From: JBAZKK01 sp964456925
GTDB taxonomy: Bacteria; Omnitrophota; Gorgyraeia; Gygaellales; Profunditerraquicolaceae
Direction: 5' to 3'
Assembly: GCA_964456925.1 (NCBI GenBank)
Contig: CAYWCX010000004.1
Coordinates: 1-39,751, forward strand
DNA: 39,751 bases
Within the stretch, counting starts at the first letter, position 1. Each line of letters begins with the position of its first letter. Below, in pieces: positions 32,201 to 39,747 of the stretch. Made by a program: the position numbers and the translations under genes. The notes under the pieces were generated by a model, which worked only from the letters and a program-made list of their open reading frames with translations, had not been told where the DNA came from and did not search any database.

Positions 32201-33264
32201 TCGTTAAGCTTTAACTCCGGGCCGACCACGATAACCGAACGGCCGGAATAATCCACGCGCTTACCTAAGAGATTCTGCCTGAACCTGCCCTGTTTACCCT
32301 TAAGCATATCCGATAACGATTTTAAGGGGCGCTGGTTACCTCCCATTACCGGCTTGCCGTGCCTGCCGTTATCCAGAAGCGCATCCACCGCTTCCTGTAA
32401 CATGCGTTTTTCATTGCGCACAATGATATCCGGGGCGTTCAGCTCGATTAATTTTTTTAGGCGGTTATTACGGTTGATGACCCTGCGGTACAAATCGTTG
32501 AGGTCCGAAGAAGCGAACCTCCCGCCTTCCAAGGGCACCAACGGCCGAAGGTCCGGCGGTATAACCGGCAAGACCTCCATAATAATCCAGTCCGGCTTAT
32601 TGCCCGATTTTTTAAAATCCTCGGTAATCTTGAGTGATTTGAGGATCTTGCGGTTATTCAGAACCTCCTTGGACTTATTCAGCTCGCGGTGTAATTTACG
32701 GCAGTAGTCGTCGAGATTAATCTCCCTGAGCAAATCCCTTACTGCCTCGGCGCCGATCTTGGCCTTAAAATTAGCGCCGTAATTACGAAGCGCTTCCTGA
32801 TACTTATCTTCGCTGAGCAACTCTTTTTTCTTTAAGGGGGTATTGCCGGGGTCAATTACCACATGTTCTTCGTAATAAATGACCTTCTCAAGATCCCTCA
32901 GGCTCATATTCAAAAGCGCGGAAAGTTTGCTGGGCACGGTCTTGAAAAACCAGATGTGCGTAACCGGCGCTGCCAGGTCAATATGGCCCATGCGCTCCCT
33001 TCTTACCGAAGAATGTTCCACGGTGACGCCGCAACGGTCGCAGGTAATGCCTTTGAATTTAATGCCCTTGTATTTGCCGCAGTTGCATTCCCAGTCGCGC
33101 ACCGGGCCGAAGATTTTCTCGCAGAAAAGCCCGTCCTTCTCCGGTTTTAAGGTGCGGTAGTTGATGGTCTCGGCCTTTTTAACTTCGCCCTTGGACCAGG
33201 AACGCATCACCTCGGGAGAAGCGATCTTAATGGCTATGCTGTCAAAATGGCTCAATTCTTCCAT
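29215..33264 (-). CDS. rpoC: RNA polymerase beta' subunit
   Basis: 1349 residues, single full-length chain. The N-terminal zinc site uses C60, C62, C75 and C78. The active-site magnesium loop NADFDGDQ is at 448-455. The second zinc cluster lies around residue 860 (CESERGVCTKC). The trigger-loop region (GEPGTQLTMRTFHIGG) follows, and the C-terminal part has GVHINDKHIELIIRQM. No split or large lineage insertion is evident. It starts 2 bases after rpoB and ends 4 before rpsL. Confidence 0.99.
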   Translation of the reverse strand: MEELSHFDSIAIKIASPEVMRSWSKGEVKKAETINYRTLKPEKDGLFCEKIFGPVRDWECNCGKYKGIKFKGITCDRCGVTVEHSSVRRERMGHIDLAAPVTHIWFFKTVPSKLSALLNMSLRDLEKVIYYEEHVVIDPGNTPLKKKELLSEDKYQEALRNYGANFKAKIGAEAVRDLLREINLDDYCRKLHRELNKSKEVLNNRKILKSLKITEDFKKSGNKPDWIIMEVLPVIPPDLRPLVPLEGGRFASSDLNDLYRRVINRNNRLKKLIELNAPDIIVRNEKRMLQEAVDALLDNGRHGKPVMGGNQRPLKSLSDMLKGKQGRFRQNLLGKRVDYSGRSVIVVGPELKLNECGLPKQMALELFEPFIIKKLREKGFVHTVKGARRMVEHGKIEVWDILDEVIKDHPVLLNRAPTLHRLSIQAFQPVLIEGRSIKIHPLVCTAFNADFDGDQMAVHVPLSLESQLEAKILMLSINNIFSPADGRPILNPTQDIILGTAYLTKEKPGAKGEGRIFASPEEVLVAYGDREAELHARVKVRVSNTFDLGESKFSNEKRIIETTIGRVIFNQVLPPEFGFVNKEINKKNMGAIITECYKRFGHQRTIQLLDDIKRLGFEYATLGGISIGIDDMTIPEAKEGILKEAKLEVAKVEEQYHKGIITDRERYNKVIDVWTHATDRVSDLLFKEMESFNPIFMMVDSGARGSRLQVRQLAGMRGLMAKPSGEIIESPITANFREGLTVLEYFISTHGARKGLADTALKTADAGYLTRRLVDVAQEVIVTEEDCGTLNGITVSAIIEGDEVVVNLKDRIVGRVALDNIVDIISDEVIVEQGAEITEEKAEMIEKLGIEKIRIRSVLTCESERGVCTKCYGRNLATGRLVETGEAVGVIAAQSIGEPGTQLTMRTFHIGGTASRTVAQSFLKSKNKGTVKYHSLRIVPKNKEFIVLNRNGSVSINDKQGRELERYPVPQGAFISIADGDDVVKGVSFVRWDPYTFPILTEVGGQVKFEDLIDDVTVNEELNPVTKITERVIVEHKQEYHPQIIILNEKKEVMGIYPLATGSHILVKDNQRVDGGDLLAKIPRVVVKTRDITGGLPRVAELFEARRPKDPAVISEIDGFVEFGETKKGQRVIIVRSPTGMQKEYVIPHGKHPNVYKGDKVDAGQQLTDGPVVLQDILRVCGDKVLQEYLVNEVQEVYRLQGVHINDKHIELIIRQMLKKIKIEDPGDTEFLTSEHIDKWTFQKENSRVIKKGGKPAVATPLLLGITKASLTTESFISAASFQETTRVLTDAAAAGKNDELFGLKENVIVGHLIPAGTGFHTHREIEIVKSVEEAKAPQGETTEERSKS

Positions 33265-33266
33265 AA

Positions 33267-36200
33267 CTATTTACTCTCTTTGGTTTTTTCCAGGGAAACG
33301 TCAAGACACAGGCCCTGGAGTTCTTTGACCAGAACGTTAAATGATTCCGGAACGCCGTGAGTGAGGCGCTGTTCACCCTTGACAATCGCTTCATAAATAC
33401 GGGTCCTTCCGGCGACATCATCGCTTTTGACCGTTAACATCTCCTGTAAAGTGAATGCCGCGCCGTATGCCTCCAATGCCCAGACTTCCATCTCTCCTAA
33501 TCTCTGTCCGCCGAACTGCGCCTTGCCGCCTAACGGCTGCTGGGTAACGAGGGAATAAGGGCCGATGGAACGGGCATGAATCTTTTCATCCACTAAATGG
33601 ATGAGTTTCATGATATACATATAGCCGACCGCAACCTTTTGCTCAAAAGGTTCGCCGGTATAGCCGTCATAGACCGTAATCTTGCCGTCTTCGGGAAGCC
33701 CGGCTTTCTTGAGCATCTCTTTTATTTCGCCTTCGGTCGCGCCGTCGAATACCGGGGTACCGACGTACATCCCGAGGACTTTTGCCGCCCACCCTAAATG
33801 CGTTTCCAGGATCTGGCCGACATTCATACGCGAAGGCACACCGAGGGGATTCAGGACGATATCAATCGGCGTGCCGTCAGGCAAAAATGGCATGTCCTGT
33901 TCCGGTAAGATACGCGCCACCACCCCCTTGTTCCCGTGCCTTCCGGCGAGTTTATCGCCTTCGGATAATCTGCGCTTGGTAGCGATATAAACTACTATCC
34001 TCTTTAATACGCCGGGCGGCAGTTCGTCCCCGCGCTTTACCTTTTCAATCTCCTGCTCCTGCTCCAGCAACAGCTCCTGCATCTGCTCGTCAAAGGAAGC
34101 AGCCAGGATTTTGGCTTCTTCATTATCGGCGAAATCCATCTTCTCCAGTTTCCTTTTATCCACGCCGAGAAGCTGGGTGAGGCGGTTTGTTTTTTCGTTC
34201 TGTAAAAATTCAATCTCCTGTTTATAATAAGCCTCGAGTTCCCTGATCTTGGCTAATTCCTTGCTCTTTTCTTCCTTGGATTTCCTGCCGCGTTCTTTGC
34301 GCTGGAATAAATGCACATCTACCACTATCCCTTCCACTCCCGGAGGGACGGTCAGGGAGGTATCGCGCACATCGCTGGCCTTTTCGCCGAAGATGGCGCG
34401 CAACAACCTTTCTTCGGGAGACAGTTCAGTTTCGCTTTTGGGGGTAACCTTGCCTACCAGGATATCGCCTGGCCCGATTTCTGCGCCGATACGGATAACC
34501 CCTTCCTGGTCGAGGTTTTTCAGGGATTCCTCGCTGACATTGGGGATATCGCTGGTGACCTCTTCATTGCCCAGGCGGGTCTCAATGGCTTCAACCTCAA
34601 ATTTTTCGATATGTATTGAGGTAAAGGTATCGTCCTTGATTACCTTTTCGCTGATAAGGATGGCATCCTCAAAATTATATCCTCTCCAGGGCATAAATGC
34701 CGCCAGTAAATTCCTTCCCAATGCCAGCTCGCCTTTACTGGTAGCGGCGCCGTCGGCGATAACCTCGCCCTTCTCCACGTGTTGGCCCAGTTCTACGATG
34801 GGGCGTTGATTCACGCAGGTATCGGCATTGGTACGGGTGAATTTTTTAAGGTGATGGATGTGTTTTCCGACCGCGATTGAGGAAGCATCCACATAGTTAA
34901 CCCTGCCGGACTCCTCTGCCACTGACACCGTGCCGGAATCACGGGCAACCTTGGCCTCCATCATGGTTCCGACGACGGGCGGTTCGGGGAACATCAAAGG
35001 CACGCCCTGACGCTGCATATTCGCGCCCATCAGGGCGCGGTTGGCGTCGTCGTGCTCCAGGAAAGGCACTAAAGAAGCGGCTACCGAAACCAGCTGCTTC
35101 GGAGAAACATCCATGTATTCTACTTGTTTAGGAGGGACTTTTGGGAAATCTCCCCGGTAGCGGCAGGAAACTTCTTTTTCCAGGAAATTACCCTCATTGT
35201 CAATCGGGACGTTTGCCTGGGCGATCATCTTGTCCTCTTCGATATCGGCGGTAAGATATTCAATCTTGCGCGTAACCCTGCCGCCTTCGACCTTGCGGTA
35301 AGGGGTCTCCAGTAACCCCAGGGAGTTAACCCGGGCATAAGTACTTAAGGACGCGATTAAGCCGATATTAGGACCTTCCGGGGTTTCAATGGGGCAAATC
35401 CTGCCGTAATGCGAAGAGTGGATATCCCTTACTTCAAAACCCGCCCTCTCCCGCGATAACCCTCCGGGCCCCAAAGCGCTGAGCCTGCGCTTGTGAGTCA
35501 TTTCTGCCAGGGGGTTAACCTGGTCCATAAACTGTGAAAGTTGGCTGCGGGCAAAGAAGTCGCGGATCTGGTTTGATAATAATTTGGAGTTTATAAGGTA
35601 GTGGACGCTGATGTCATTCAGGTCGCCGAGCATGCTGAGCCTCTCCTTAATGGAGCGCTCGATGCGGGATAGGCCGATCCTTACCTGGTTCTGCACTAAT
35701 TCGCCGATGGTGCGCACGCGGCGGTTGCCGAGGTGGTCGATATCGTCGATTTTGCCTTCGCCTTTATTAAGACGGATGAGGTACTCGATTACCTTGATGA
35801 CGGTGGCGGAATCCAGAACGCGCTTATCCAGGGATACGTCCATGCCTAATTTTCTATTCAGGATAAACCTGCCTGCCCGCTCCAGGTCATAACGGTTGGG
35901 GTCGAAGAATAATCTATAAAACAAGTTTTCGGCAGCCTCTTTCGTAAGGGGCTCGGTGGGTTTCATCTTGCGGTAAAAATCGAGGTAGGCCTCTTCCTTA
36001 TTTTTGGTGTAATCTTTTTTCAGGGTATTGCTGATTTCCGGATATTGCGTACCCTGGAAAGCCGCAATGATATCGGCATCGGTGGAGAAACCCAGTATCC
36101 TTAATATCTGGGTGGCGGGGAAATTCCTTCTCTTATCGATATACGCCAGGATGGTCTCGGAAAGGTCATATTTGAACTCCAGCCATGCCCCGCGGTAAGG

Positions 36201-36683
36201 AATGATGCGGCCGTAAAAAATCTTCTTTCCGGTAGGGTGGTCTTCTTCTTCAAAGGATACGCCGGGGGAACGGTGCAGTTGATTTATGACGCCCCTTTCG
36301 TCGCCGTTAATGATAAAACTTCCGGTATCGGTCATCAAGGGGATATCTCCGAAATAAGCATCCTGCTCCTTGGTTTCCTTGGGAGTAATGAGGCGGAATT
36401 TCACCTTTAGCGGCGCGGCATAACTGACGGCGCGCCTCTTGGATTCCGCCATATCGTATTTGGGTTTACCGAGGGCGTAACTGATGAACTCCAGCCTTAC
36501 CGAGCGGTTTTGGTCCTCGATAGGGAAGATATCCTCAAAGACCTCCTGTAGCCCTTCGGATTTGCGCTCCTTGGCAGGAACGTCAATCTGCAGGAATTGC
36601 TCGTAAGACTCCAGCTGCACATCCAGAAAGTGCGGCAGGTCGTAAACCTCTCTGAATTTAGCGAAACTTTTGCGTTTAATCAT
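33267..36683 (-). CDS. rpoB: RNA polymerase beta subunit
   Basis: 1138 residues, full length and shorter than E. coli beta, so without its large insertions. The rifampicin pocket at 380-408 (SQLSQFMDQVNPL ... THKRRLSALGPGG) keeps D387, H397 and S402, matching E. coli D516, H526 and S531 in the sensitive state. Active-site lysine region GDKLAGRHGNKGVV and the C-terminal GGKAQFGGQRLGEMEVWALE are present. A charged coiled-coil segment (KERGRKSKEEKSKELAKIRE) sits in the second half. An in-frame stop directly precedes the ATG, which fixes the start, yet no ribosome site is visible. Confidence 0.99.
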   Translation of the reverse strand: MIKRKSFAKFREVYDLPHFLDVQLESYEQFLQIDVPAKERKSEGLQEVFEDIFPIEDQNRSVRLEFISYALGKPKYDMAESKRRAVSYAAPLKVKFRLITPKETKEQDAYFGDIPLMTDTGSFIINGDERGVINQLHRSPGVSFEEEDHPTGKKIFYGRIIPYRGAWLEFKYDLSETILAYIDKRRNFPATQILRILGFSTDADIIAAFQGTQYPEISNTLKKDYTKNKEEAYLDFYRKMKPTEPLTKEAAENLFYRLFFDPNRYDLERAGRFILNRKLGMDVSLDKRVLDSATVIKVIEYLIRLNKGEGKIDDIDHLGNRRVRTIGELVQNQVRIGLSRIERSIKERLSMLGDLNDISVHYLINSKLLSNQIRDFFARSQLSQFMDQVNPLAEMTHKRRLSALGPGGLSRERAGFEVRDIHSSHYGRICPIETPEGPNIGLIASLSTYARVNSLGLLETPYRKVEGGRVTRKIEYLTADIEEDKMIAQANVPIDNEGNFLEKEVSCRYRGDFPKVPPKQVEYMDVSPKQLVSVAASLVPFLEHDDANRALMGANMQRQGVPLMFPEPPVVGTMMEAKVARDSGTVSVAEESGRVNYVDASSIAVGKHIHHLKKFTRTNADTCVNQRPIVELGQHVEKGEVIADGAATSKGELALGRNLLAAFMPWRGYNFEDAILISEKVIKDDTFTSIHIEKFEVEAIETRLGNEEVTSDIPNVSEESLKNLDQEGVIRIGAEIGPGDILVGKVTPKSETELSPEERLLRAIFGEKASDVRDTSLTVPPGVEGIVVDVHLFQRKERGRKSKEEKSKELAKIRELEAYYKQEIEFLQNEKTNRLTQLLGVDKRKLEKMDFADNEEAKILAASFDEQMQELLLEQEQEIEKVKRGDELPPGVLKRIVVYIATKRRLSEGDKLAGRHGNKGVVARILPEQDMPFLPDGTPIDIVLNPLGVPSRMNVGQILETHLGWAAKVLGMYVGTPVFDGATEGEIKEMLKKAGLPEDGKITVYDGYTGEPFEQKVAVGYMYIMKLIHLVDEKIHARSIGPYSLVTQQPLGGKAQFGGQRLGEMEVWALEAYGAAFTLQEMLTVKSDDVAGRTRIYEAIVKGEQRLTHGVPESFNVLVKELQGLCLDVSLEKTKESK

Positions 36684-36721
36684 CTAAGTTAATTACTGGT
36701 GACCCGTTGACAGTTGCCGGA

Positions 36722-37120
36722 CTATTTCAATTCTACGGTAGCTCCTGCTGTCTCGAGTTTCTTCTTGATCTCTTCGGCTTCTTCCTTGGTAGCGCCTTCT
36801 TTCACCGGCTTGGGTGCGGCATCAACCAGGTCCTTGGCCTCTTTCAATCCGAGGCTGGTGAAGGACCTGACCTCTTTAATAACCGCAATCTTGTTAGCGC
36901 CGGCACTGGTTAAAACCACGGTGAAGGTGGTTTTCTCCTCCTGGGCAGCGGCCTGACCGCCGGCAGCAGCTCCTGCCTGTCCGGCCATCGGCATCGCCAT
37001 CATCGGCATATTCGCCTGCACCCCGAATTTCTCTTCGAGGGTCTTGACGAGGTCTGAAAGTTCCAGGACCGTCATGCCTTCGATGGACTTGATTAACTCT
37101 TCCAGCTTTGTGTTTGCCAT
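36722..37120 (-). CDS. rplL: 50S ribosomal protein L7/L12
   Basis: 132-residue stalk protein. An N-terminal dimerisation helix pair is followed by an Ala/Gly/Met-rich hinge (about 38-62) and a C-terminal factor-binding domain with TFTVVLTSAGANKIAVIKEV and GLKEAKDLVDAAPKPVKEG. Lies 12 bases after rplJ. The 38-base spacer to rpoB shows no hairpin of attenuator type. Confidence 0.98.
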   Translation of the reverse strand: MANTKLEELIKSIEGMTVLELSDLVKTLEEKFGVQANMPMMAMPMAGQAGAAAGGQAAAQEEKTTFTVVLTSAGANKIAVIKEVRSFTSLGLKEAKDLVDAAPKPVKEGATKEEAEEIKKKLETAGATVELK

Positions 37121-37132
37121 CTTTTCCTCCTT

Positions 37133-37660
37133 TTAACTTCCTTTCTTCTGCCGGATCTGATCCAGGCAGTAAATAAATTTCCTTAAGGTGCCGCTCAACA
37201 CCATTACCATATTTGTGATGGGAGACTTCATGGTCATCACGACCTGGGCCCTGAGCATCCCACGGGAAGGCAATTTTGAAATCGCCTCGATATCCTTGTT
37301 GTTGATAAACTTATCCTCAAGCAAGCCGCCCTCAAGTTTAAGCCTATCGTGTTCCCTGGCAAAATTCCAAAGTACCCGCGATACCCCGACCGGCTCCTCC
37401 TTGATAAAGACAAAACCGCAGGGCCCTTCGACGGATTTTATGAGATCCTCCAGACCGCGCTCTTTTAGCGCCCTTCTGGCAACGCTGTTTTTTACCACAA
37501 AGAGCCTGGCATTGAGGCCGGTTAAGGACTGCCGTAACGTGGTCATCTCGGGGCTGGATAACCCGGAATACTTAATGATAAAGACACTATTGGAATCCTT
37601 TAAATAGCTTTTGACGCGTTTCTCGGAAATCTCTTTTACCAATAAACCTAATTTTTTCAT
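37133..37660 (-). CDS. rplJ: 50S ribosomal protein L10
   Basis: 175-residue stalk base that carries L7/L12 dimers. Visible are the YSGLSSPEMTTLRQSL-like N-terminal region, NSVARRALKERGLEDL and a C-terminal helix for L12 binding. It starts 1 base after rplA, leaving no room for the long L10 leader that controls this operon in E. coli. Confidence 0.97.
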   Translation of the reverse strand: MKKLGLLVKEISEKRVKSYLKDSNSVFIIKYSGLSSPEMTTLRQSLTGLNARLFVVKNSVARRALKERGLEDLIKSVEGPCGFVFIKEEPVGVSRVLWNFAREHDRLKLEGGLLEDKFINNKDIEAISKLPSRGMLRAQVVMTMKSPITNMVMVLSGTLRKFIYCLDQIRQKKGS

Positions 37661-37661
37661 C

Positions 37662-38342
37662 TTAACTGGCGAGCCTCAATCCGGGATTCATCGTTGACGA
37701 AATAAAGAGGCTTTTTACAAACTTGCCCTTGATTGTCGCGGGCCTGGCTTCGTTTATCGCTTCGATTACGCGCGAGGCATTCTCGTAAATCTTGCTTTCG
37801 TCAAAAGAAATCCTGCCTACCGCAAGGTGTATCCCGCCCTGTTTGTCCACCTTGAATTCCACCTTGCCTTTTTTGACGTCGCTAATGGCCTTGGCAATAT
37901 CATTGGTAACGGTGCCGGTCTTGGGGCTGGGCATCAGGCCGCGCGGGCCGAGGACCTTGCCTAACTTGCTTAAATCCTTCATCATCTCGGGGGTAGCGAT
38001 AACACAGTCAAAACCCAAAAAGCCCCCGGCTACCTTTTCGATTAAGTCTGCGGCGCCGACGTAATCGGCATTTGCCTCCTTGGCAACCTTTTCATGCTCG
38101 CCCTTGCAAAAAACCGCAACCGTGACCTTCTTGCCGGTGCCGTGGGGAAGCACTACCGTGCCGCGGATCATCTGGTCGGATTTTTTAGGGTCGACGCTCA
38201 GGCTAAAATGCAGGTCCACCGCAGCGTCAAACTTGGGGGGAGCCATTTTCTTCAATAAAGAAATCGCCTCTTTCAACTCGTAAACCTTGGCCTTATTCAG
38301 ATCCTTTGACGATTCTTTATATCTTTTGCTGGAGGTTTTCAT
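37662..38342 (-). CDS. rplA: 50S ribosomal protein L1
   Basis: 226-residue mobile-stalk protein. Family stretches are AVDLHFSLSVDPKKSDQMIR, the GTVVLPHGTGK turn, LGKVLGPRGLMPSPKTGTV and the KVEFKVDKQGGIHLAVGRIS strand region. Lies 4 bases after rplK. In other bacteria it represses rplK-rplA; no mRNA mimic is evident in the 3-base nusG-rplK spacer. Confidence 0.98.
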   Translation of the reverse strand: MKTSSKRYKESSKDLNKAKVYELKEAISLLKKMAPPKFDAAVDLHFSLSVDPKKSDQMIRGTVVLPHGTGKKVTVAVFCKGEHEKVAKEANADYVGAADLIEKVAGGFLGFDCVIATPEMMKDLSKLGKVLGPRGLMPSPKTGTVTNDIAKAISDVKKGKVEFKVDKQGGIHLAVGRISFDESKIYENASRVIEAINEARPATIKGKFVKSLFISSTMNPGLRLAS

Positions 38343-38346
38343 AAGT

Positions 38347-38784
38347 TTATTTTGCCTCTTCTTCTACCACGCCGATGCCCATACTTCTGGCGGTACCGGC
38401 GATGATTTTAACCGCCTCCTTGAGGTCGGAGGTATTCAAGTCCTTCATCTTCTGCTTGGCAATTTCTTCCACCTGTTTACGGGTAATGCTGCCGATTAAC
38501 TCCTTGCCGGCCGTACCAGAGGCCTTGGCGAGATTTGCCGCGCGCTTAATAAGGATTGAAGAAGGCGGGCTCTTGATAATAAAAGTGAAGGTCTTGTCTT
38601 CGTATACCGAAATGACGGCAGGCAATATCAAGCCTTCCCTGCCCTTGGTCTGCTCATTAAACTGTTTGCAGAAGTGCATGATATTAACCCCATGCTGGCC
38701 CAGCGCCGGACCTACCGGGGGTGCGGGGTTTGCCTGTCCTGCGGGAACATGTAATTTAATCTGCGCCACGACCTTCTTTGCCAT
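38347..38784 (-). CDS. rplK: 50S ribosomal protein L11
   Basis: 145-residue protein of the GTPase-associated centre. Visible are KLHVPAGQANPAPPVGPALG, the GVNIMHFCKQFNEQT helix and the RNA-binding C-terminus with DLKEAVKIIAGTARSMGI. Standard length and place between nusG and rplA. Confidence 0.98.
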   Translation of the reverse strand: MAKKVVAQIKLHVPAGQANPAPPVGPALGQHGVNIMHFCKQFNEQTKGREGLILPAVISVYEDKTFTFIIKSPPSSILIKRAANLAKASGTAGKELIGSITRKQVEEIAKQKMKDLNTSDLKEAVKIIAGTARSMGIGVVEEEAK

Positions 38785-38787
38785 AAA

Positions 38788-39315
38788 TTAAACCTTCTCT
38801 ACCTGCCAGTATTCTAATTCTACCGGCGTGGAGCGCCCGAAGATGGAAACGCTCACCTTTAGTTTACCCCTATCCGGATGCACTTCGTCAATAGTGCCGT
38901 TAAAATTCACAAAAGGACCGTCGGTAACCCTGACCTGTTCGCCGCTTTCAAATATAACCTTGGGGCTGGGCTTGGCTACGGTATCCTGCGTTCGCTTTAA
39001 GATATTCTCTACGTCCTGGGGGGCCAGGGGAGTGGGTTTTCTGCCGGCGCCGATAAAACCCGTGACGCCCGGCGTGGTCTTGATAAAAAGAAAAGTCCGC
39101 TCGTTGAATTCCATCTCTACCATAAGATAACCGGGGAAGAACTTCCTTTGCGATATTTTCTTTTTGCCGCCGCGGATCTCGGAGATCTGTTCTTTGGGGA
39201 TGATGACTTTACTGATGAATTCCTGCATTCCTTCTTGGGCAATCCTGTTCTCCAAAAGCGTTCTTACCTTGTCTTCGGAGCCTGTCTGCGTATGCACTAC
39301 GTACCAGTTCTTCAT
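38788..39315 (-). CDS. nusG: transcription termination/antitermination factor NusG
   Basis: 175 residues. The N-terminal NGN domain has NWYVVHTQTGSEDKV and FPGYLMVEMEF, the polymerase-binding face. The C-terminal KOW domain (about 120-170) includes GEQVRVTDGPFVNFNGTIDE. It couples polymerase to Rho or to the ribosome via S10. The start overlaps secE by 4 bases. Confidence 0.98.
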   Translation of the reverse strand: MKNWYVVHTQTGSEDKVRTLLENRIAQEGMQEFISKVIIPKEQISEIRGGKKKISQRKFFPGYLMVEMEFNERTFLFIKTTPGVTGFIGAGRKPTPLAPQDVENILKRTQDTVAKPSPKVIFESGEQVRVTDGPFVNFNGTIDEVHPDRGKLKVSVSIFGRSTPVELEYWQVEKV

Positions 39316-39503
39316 CTGAATATTACCGTCAGTATCTTGGTAAGGAAAAGGTCAACGACTCCGATAAAGGCAGTCATGAGGAAGGTAATGACGATCACCA
39401 CCACGGTCGAACCGAATACTTCCTGGCGGCTTGACCAGGATACCTTCTTGAGTTCCTCTCTGGCCTCAACTAAAAAATTCAGCGGTTTTTTAAATAGCTT
39501 CAT
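39312..39503 (-). CDS. secE: Sec translocon subunit SecE, short form
   Basis: 63 residues with one membrane segment (about 33-55, VVVIVITFLMTAFIGVVDLF) preceded by the conserved amphipathic stretch EELKKVSWSSRQEV. This is the short single-span form; E. coli SecE has three. It clamps SecY. The AGGAGG at 39522-39527 is 18 bases from the ATG, which is far, and lies inside a hairpin. Purine-rich A-tracts fill the space. Confidence 0.95.
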   Translation of the reverse strand: MKLFKKPLNFLVEAREELKKVSWSSRQEVFGSTVVVIVITFLMTAFIGVVDLFLTKILTVIFR

Positions 39504-39522
39504 TTTTTCTTTTTTTGTTCGC

Positions 39523-39539
39523 CTCCTGATATACAGGAG
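39523..39539 (-). promoter_or_regulatory. hairpin covering the secE ribosome site
   Basis: Minus strand reads CTCCTG-TATAT-CAGGAG: a perfect 6-bp stem with a 5-base loop. Its 3' arm is the CAGGAG of the only Shine-Dalgarno-like sequence before secE, and the 5' arm is the end of the duplicated tRNA-Trp 3' segment. Possible translational damping of secE; not shown. Confidence 0.4.
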
Positions 39540-39553
39540 CGGCAGGAGTTGAA
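39534..39553 (-). repeat. partial copy of the tRNA-Trp 3' end
   Basis: These 20 bases match 39677-39696, the 3' end of the tRNA-Trp gene with its discriminator base, with a single mismatch (T for C at 39550). The copies lie in the same orientation 143 bases apart. The copy cannot fold a T-arm, so it is not a second tRNA. Confidence 0.85.
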
Positions 39554-39676
39554 GTCGTCGCTATCGCTACTCCCCATAGGGGCTAGAGCCACTCTGGCGT
39601 CCCCTTCCAGGGGACTGTCACCCCAAATACGCGGGGAACTTTTCCCCGCACCCCTTTATGTTCGACTCTGAATCCG

Positions 39677-39747
39677 CAGGAGCGGCAGGAGTCGAACCTG
39701 CAGTTACGGTTTTGGAGACCGTTGGTTTGCCATTAACCGACGCTCCT
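39677..39747 (-). tRNA. trnW: tRNA-Trp (CCA anticodon)
   Basis: Folds as a complete 71-base cloverleaf. The acceptor stem is AGGAGCG/CGCTCCT, D-stem GGTT/AACC, anticodon stem ACGGT/ACCGT with loop CTCCAAA (anticodon CCA), and T-arm GCAGG/CCTGC with loop TTCGACT. The discriminator is G, as expected for bacterial tRNA-Trp. The 3' CCA is not encoded (CGG follows). It precedes secE, a common bacterial arrangement. The gene is complete just inside the window end. Confidence 0.96.

Larger units (their letters stand above)
39504..39676 (-). other. palindrome-rich spacer between tRNA-Trp and secE
   Basis: 173 bases without a gene. It holds an 8-bp hairpin with 3-base loop at 39631-39649 (GCGGGGAA/TTCCCCGC), a 6-bp hairpin at 39599-39615 (GTCCCC/GGGGAC), a short CCCC-AT-rich-GGGG palindrome near 39572-39582 and the tRNA-end copy at 39534-39553. 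No T-run follows the stems on the minus strand, so they are poor terminators. No clear promoter was found. The GGGGTGACAGTCCCC-type sequence resembles dispersed palindromic repeats of some uncultured bacteria. Confidence 0.6.

Noticed and set aside
34249..34809. Long open frame of 186 codons on the plus strand
   Set aside because: Lies antisense inside rpoB, has serine/proline-rich composition typical of a shadow frame, and no recognisable domain or ribosome site.
36684..36721. Promoter in the rplL-rpoB gap (TTGAAA followed at distance)
   Set aside because: TTGAAA is in the last codons of rplL but no -10-like hexamer lies at 16-18 bases.
39534..39610. A second tRNA gene beside tRNA-Trp
   Set aside because: Only the 3' end is similar; the T-stem cannot pair and there is no acceptor 5' strand or anticodon arm.
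39599..39649. GC-rich hairpins as an intrinsic terminator after tRNA-Trp
   Set aside because: On the minus strand neither stem is followed by a T-run; the downstream bases are GTATTTGGGG and GCCAGAG.
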